Below, piece after piece: positions 41,389 through 42,326 of a DNA stretch of 42,326 nucleotides. Source of the DNA: an uncultured bacterium (lineage in GTDB: Bacteria > Cyanobacteriota > Vampirovibrionia > Obscuribacterales > Obscuribacteraceae); NCBI GenBank assembly GCA_913063055.1, contig CAJXZK010000008.1:1-42326 (forward strand), in the 5' to 3' direction. Every line of letters starts with the position of its first letter. The stretch's first letter is position 1. The notes beneath the pieces were generated by a model, which was not told the origin of the DNA, ran no database searches, and worked only from the letters and a program-made list of their open reading frames with translations. The position numbers were made by a program, and so were the translations under genes.

Positions 41389-41412
41389 ACTGTACACAAA
41401 ACACTGTACAGT
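41389..41412 (-). promoter_or_regulatory. Toxin-antitoxin autoregulatory operator
   Basis: Perfect inverted repeat ACTGTACA (41389-41396) / TGTACAGT (41405-41412) with an 8-base spacer. Each half also contains the palindrome TGTACA, and ACTGTACA recurs as a direct repeat 14 bases later (41403). It lies 12 bases before the antitoxin start, as expected for Phd-type binding. Confidence 0.75.
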
Positions 41413-41465
41413 TTTAAGGTGATCTTGTAAAGAGTCGCTGGGAGCAAGTTACCTGGAGGGTTGCG

Positions 41466-41483
41466 TTGCTATGGTGATAGCAA
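41466..41483 (+). promoter_or_regulatory. Inverted repeat between the toxin-antitoxin operon and the 41589 gene
   Basis: TTGCTAT-ggtg-ATAGCAA is a perfect 7-bp inverted repeat about 105 bases before the 41589 start. Operator candidate for that gene; no strong -10/-35 pair is visible beside it. Confidence 0.35.
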
Positions 41484-41588
41484 AAGCGATTTTATAAAGA
41501 CCTTTTGCAATTGAACTTTTTTCTGGTTCATGACGTATTACCTATTATGGGTCTTTTATGCTAATCGACGCTCTGTGGAGGTAATACT

Positions 41589-41990
41589 TTGGTGAACAAG
41601 GCGAATGCAAGCGCTGGTCTGGGGAAGGCAACCTTGGCAAACCGGGCCCTATCTAAAAAGACATTTTCTTATAGATACCTGGCGCTGTTTGTGGCTTTGA
41701 CATTGCTACTAGGAATGATTGCAATTGAGCCAGCCGAAGCCAGACGGGGCGGTCATCGTCGCATAGGTGGTAGGGTTGGGGGCCGAAGTGTGATGCGGGG
41801 CGCTGGTCGCATGTCTAGAGGGCTTTCTCGAGGCCTGCTGGGTGGTCGGCGCGGGCGCGGTGGGCGCAAGCATCGAAACCTGAATCAAAACCAAAACAAT
41901 CTTACGGGCCAGAATGCTGCCTATCCAAATGGTATTGACCCCAACTCTGCCAATGGTTTCCATAACAACGGTAATCACATCGGTAATTAA
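41589..41990 (+). CDS. Small exported Arg/Gly-rich protein
   Basis: A 133-residue protein with a long signal peptide: a polar ~26-residue front, a hydrophobic core (YLALFVALTLLLGMIAI) and cleavage after AEA near residue 51. The mature protein is extremely basic (RRGGHRRIGGRVGGRS...RGLLGGRRGRGGRKHRN) for about 45 residues and then Asn/Gly-rich (NLNQNQNNLTGQNAAYPNG...NNGNHIGN). Such composition suggests binding to anionic polymers (DNA, polyphosphate, polysaccharide) outside the membrane; this is inference. GGAGGT lies six bases before a TTG at 41589 and nine before a GTG at 41592, so the start codon is one of these two non-ATG codons. No family recognised. Confidence 0.72.
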   Translation: MVNKANASAGLGKATLANRALSKKTFSYRYLALFVALTLLLGMIAIEPAEARRGGHRRIGGRVGGRSVMRGAGRMSRGLSRGLLGGRRGRGGRKHRNLNQNQNNLTGQNAAYPNGIDPNSANGFHNNGNHIGN

Positions 41991-42102
41991 GTAGTTCTCA
42001 ATAATGTGGCCAGTATTTTACGAACCGGCCTAATTATTTTGTGCGCTCTGTTGAGGCTCTCGTACGGAGGGGAGTCCTTACTTACCAATGGAGCGCAAAG
42101 AG

Positions 42103-42256
42103 ATGATACGCAAAGTTACCGGATTGGTGTCCAGGCAAAGTCAACGGCTGTTTGCCACAGCTCTGTCGTGTTCAATGATCTTGGGAGCAATGCAATTGCC
42201 TGCTCTCAGTGCCGAAATGAAATTGAAAACTCCTACTAATAGATCAGTGAAAAAAC
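42103..42256 (+). CDS. Exported protein, 3' truncated by contig end/adapter
   Basis: Frame starting MIRKVTGLVSRQSQRLFATA and continuing LSCSMILGAMQLPALSAEMKL: a basic N-region, a hydrophobic core and an AxA-type cleavage site (about residue 35) give a convincing Sec signal peptide. The mature part seen so far is only ~17 basic residues. GGAG at 42090-42093 lies nine bases before this ATG; an in-frame ATG at 42088 is the alternative start. The genomic sequence stops at 42256; the frame runs on into adapter sequence, so any translation past that point is artificial. Function cannot be told. Confidence 0.6.
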
Positions 42257-42326
42257 CTGTCTCTTATACACATCTCCGAGCCCACGAGACCGTACTAGAT
42301 CTCGTATGCCGTCTTCTGCTTGAAAA
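42257..42326 (+). other. Nextera/Illumina adapter read-through (assembly artefact, not genomic)
   Basis: 42257-42275 is CTGTCTCTTATACACATCT, the Tn5 mosaic end used in Nextera libraries. It is followed by the read-2 adapter CCGAGCCCACGAGAC (42276-42290), an 8-base i7 index CGTACTAG (42291-42298, the index sold as N702), the P7 flow-cell adapter (42299-42322, starting ATCTCGTATGCC) and four A. The order and spacing match a library adapter exactly. It should be trimmed before any analysis. Confidence 0.99.

Noticed and set aside
42006-42239. 77-codon plus-strand frame near the contig end
   Set aside because: Out of frame with the signal-peptide frame at 42103, no ribosome binding site, and random composition after residue 25.
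42257-42275. Tn5 transposon end suggesting a natural insertion
   Set aside because: It is followed in exact library order by read-2 adapter, 8-base index and P7 sequence, so it is a sequencing adapter.

Overview
This looks like one metagenomic contig from a free-living bacterium on the non-photosynthetic cyanobacterial side branch (Vampirovibrionia/Melainabacteria, perhaps Obscuribacter-like). That placement is inference from gene flavour only: several secreted TPR proteins, serine/glutamine-rich linkers, a heptanucleotide tandem-repeat array like those known from cyanobacteria, and mixed base composition. No rRNA, tRNA, CRISPR array or natural transposon was seen. The last 70 bases (42257-42326) are not genomic: they are Illumina Nextera adapter read-through, so the contig truly ends at 42256 inside a gene.

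Layout. 1-2613: a thiolase (5' truncated) and the FadJ/FadB-type multifunctional protein of fatty-acid beta-oxidation, closed by a strong terminator. 2935-6141: a small exported protein, a 34-residue-repeat protein and an exported protein of unknown function. 6703-14699: a four-gene block made of an SbmA/BacA/YddA-like ABC transporter, a GH144-like (endo-beta-1,2-glucanase-type) enzyme, a GH1 beta-glucosidase and a 1028-residue discoidin/six-hairpin glycosidase-like protein, all on one strand, separated by hairpins and ended by a textbook terminator. 14961-24176: a DNPH1/Rcl-type nucleotide hydrolase, an FMN reductase, a Cu+-type P1B ATPase with YHS and heavy-metal-binding N-terminal domains, an S41 protease, a repeat/TPR protein and a permuted NlpC/P60-type protein. 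24187-25000: non-coding, dominated by 7-bp and 13-bp tandem repeats.

25093-31924: three exported TPR proteins, two of them paralogues flanking two unknown genes, plus a YceI-like protein. 32104-36509: a mercuric reductase/lipoamide dehydrogenase-like flavoprotein, a small membrane protein, a PadR regulator and a carotenoid oxygenase. padR and the oxygenase share a near-identical inverted-repeat operator. 36573-40595: argF-argG-argH. 40658-41412: a Phd/VapC-type toxin-antitoxin pair with a palindromic operator. 41589-42256: two small exported proteins, the last one truncated.

The most interesting signal is upstream of argF. A 30-codon open frame carries four consecutive arginine codons (CGA CGC CGC CGC), followed by two mutually exclusive hairpins, the second ending in a T-run. 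This is the layout of ribosome-mediated transcription attenuation, here apparently responding to arginine and controlling argFGH. Arginine operons are classically controlled by ArgR-type repressors, so this deserves comparative testing. Other leads are the shared PadR operator, the heptad repeat array, the intracellular glucan-processing block and the TPR paralogue cluster.
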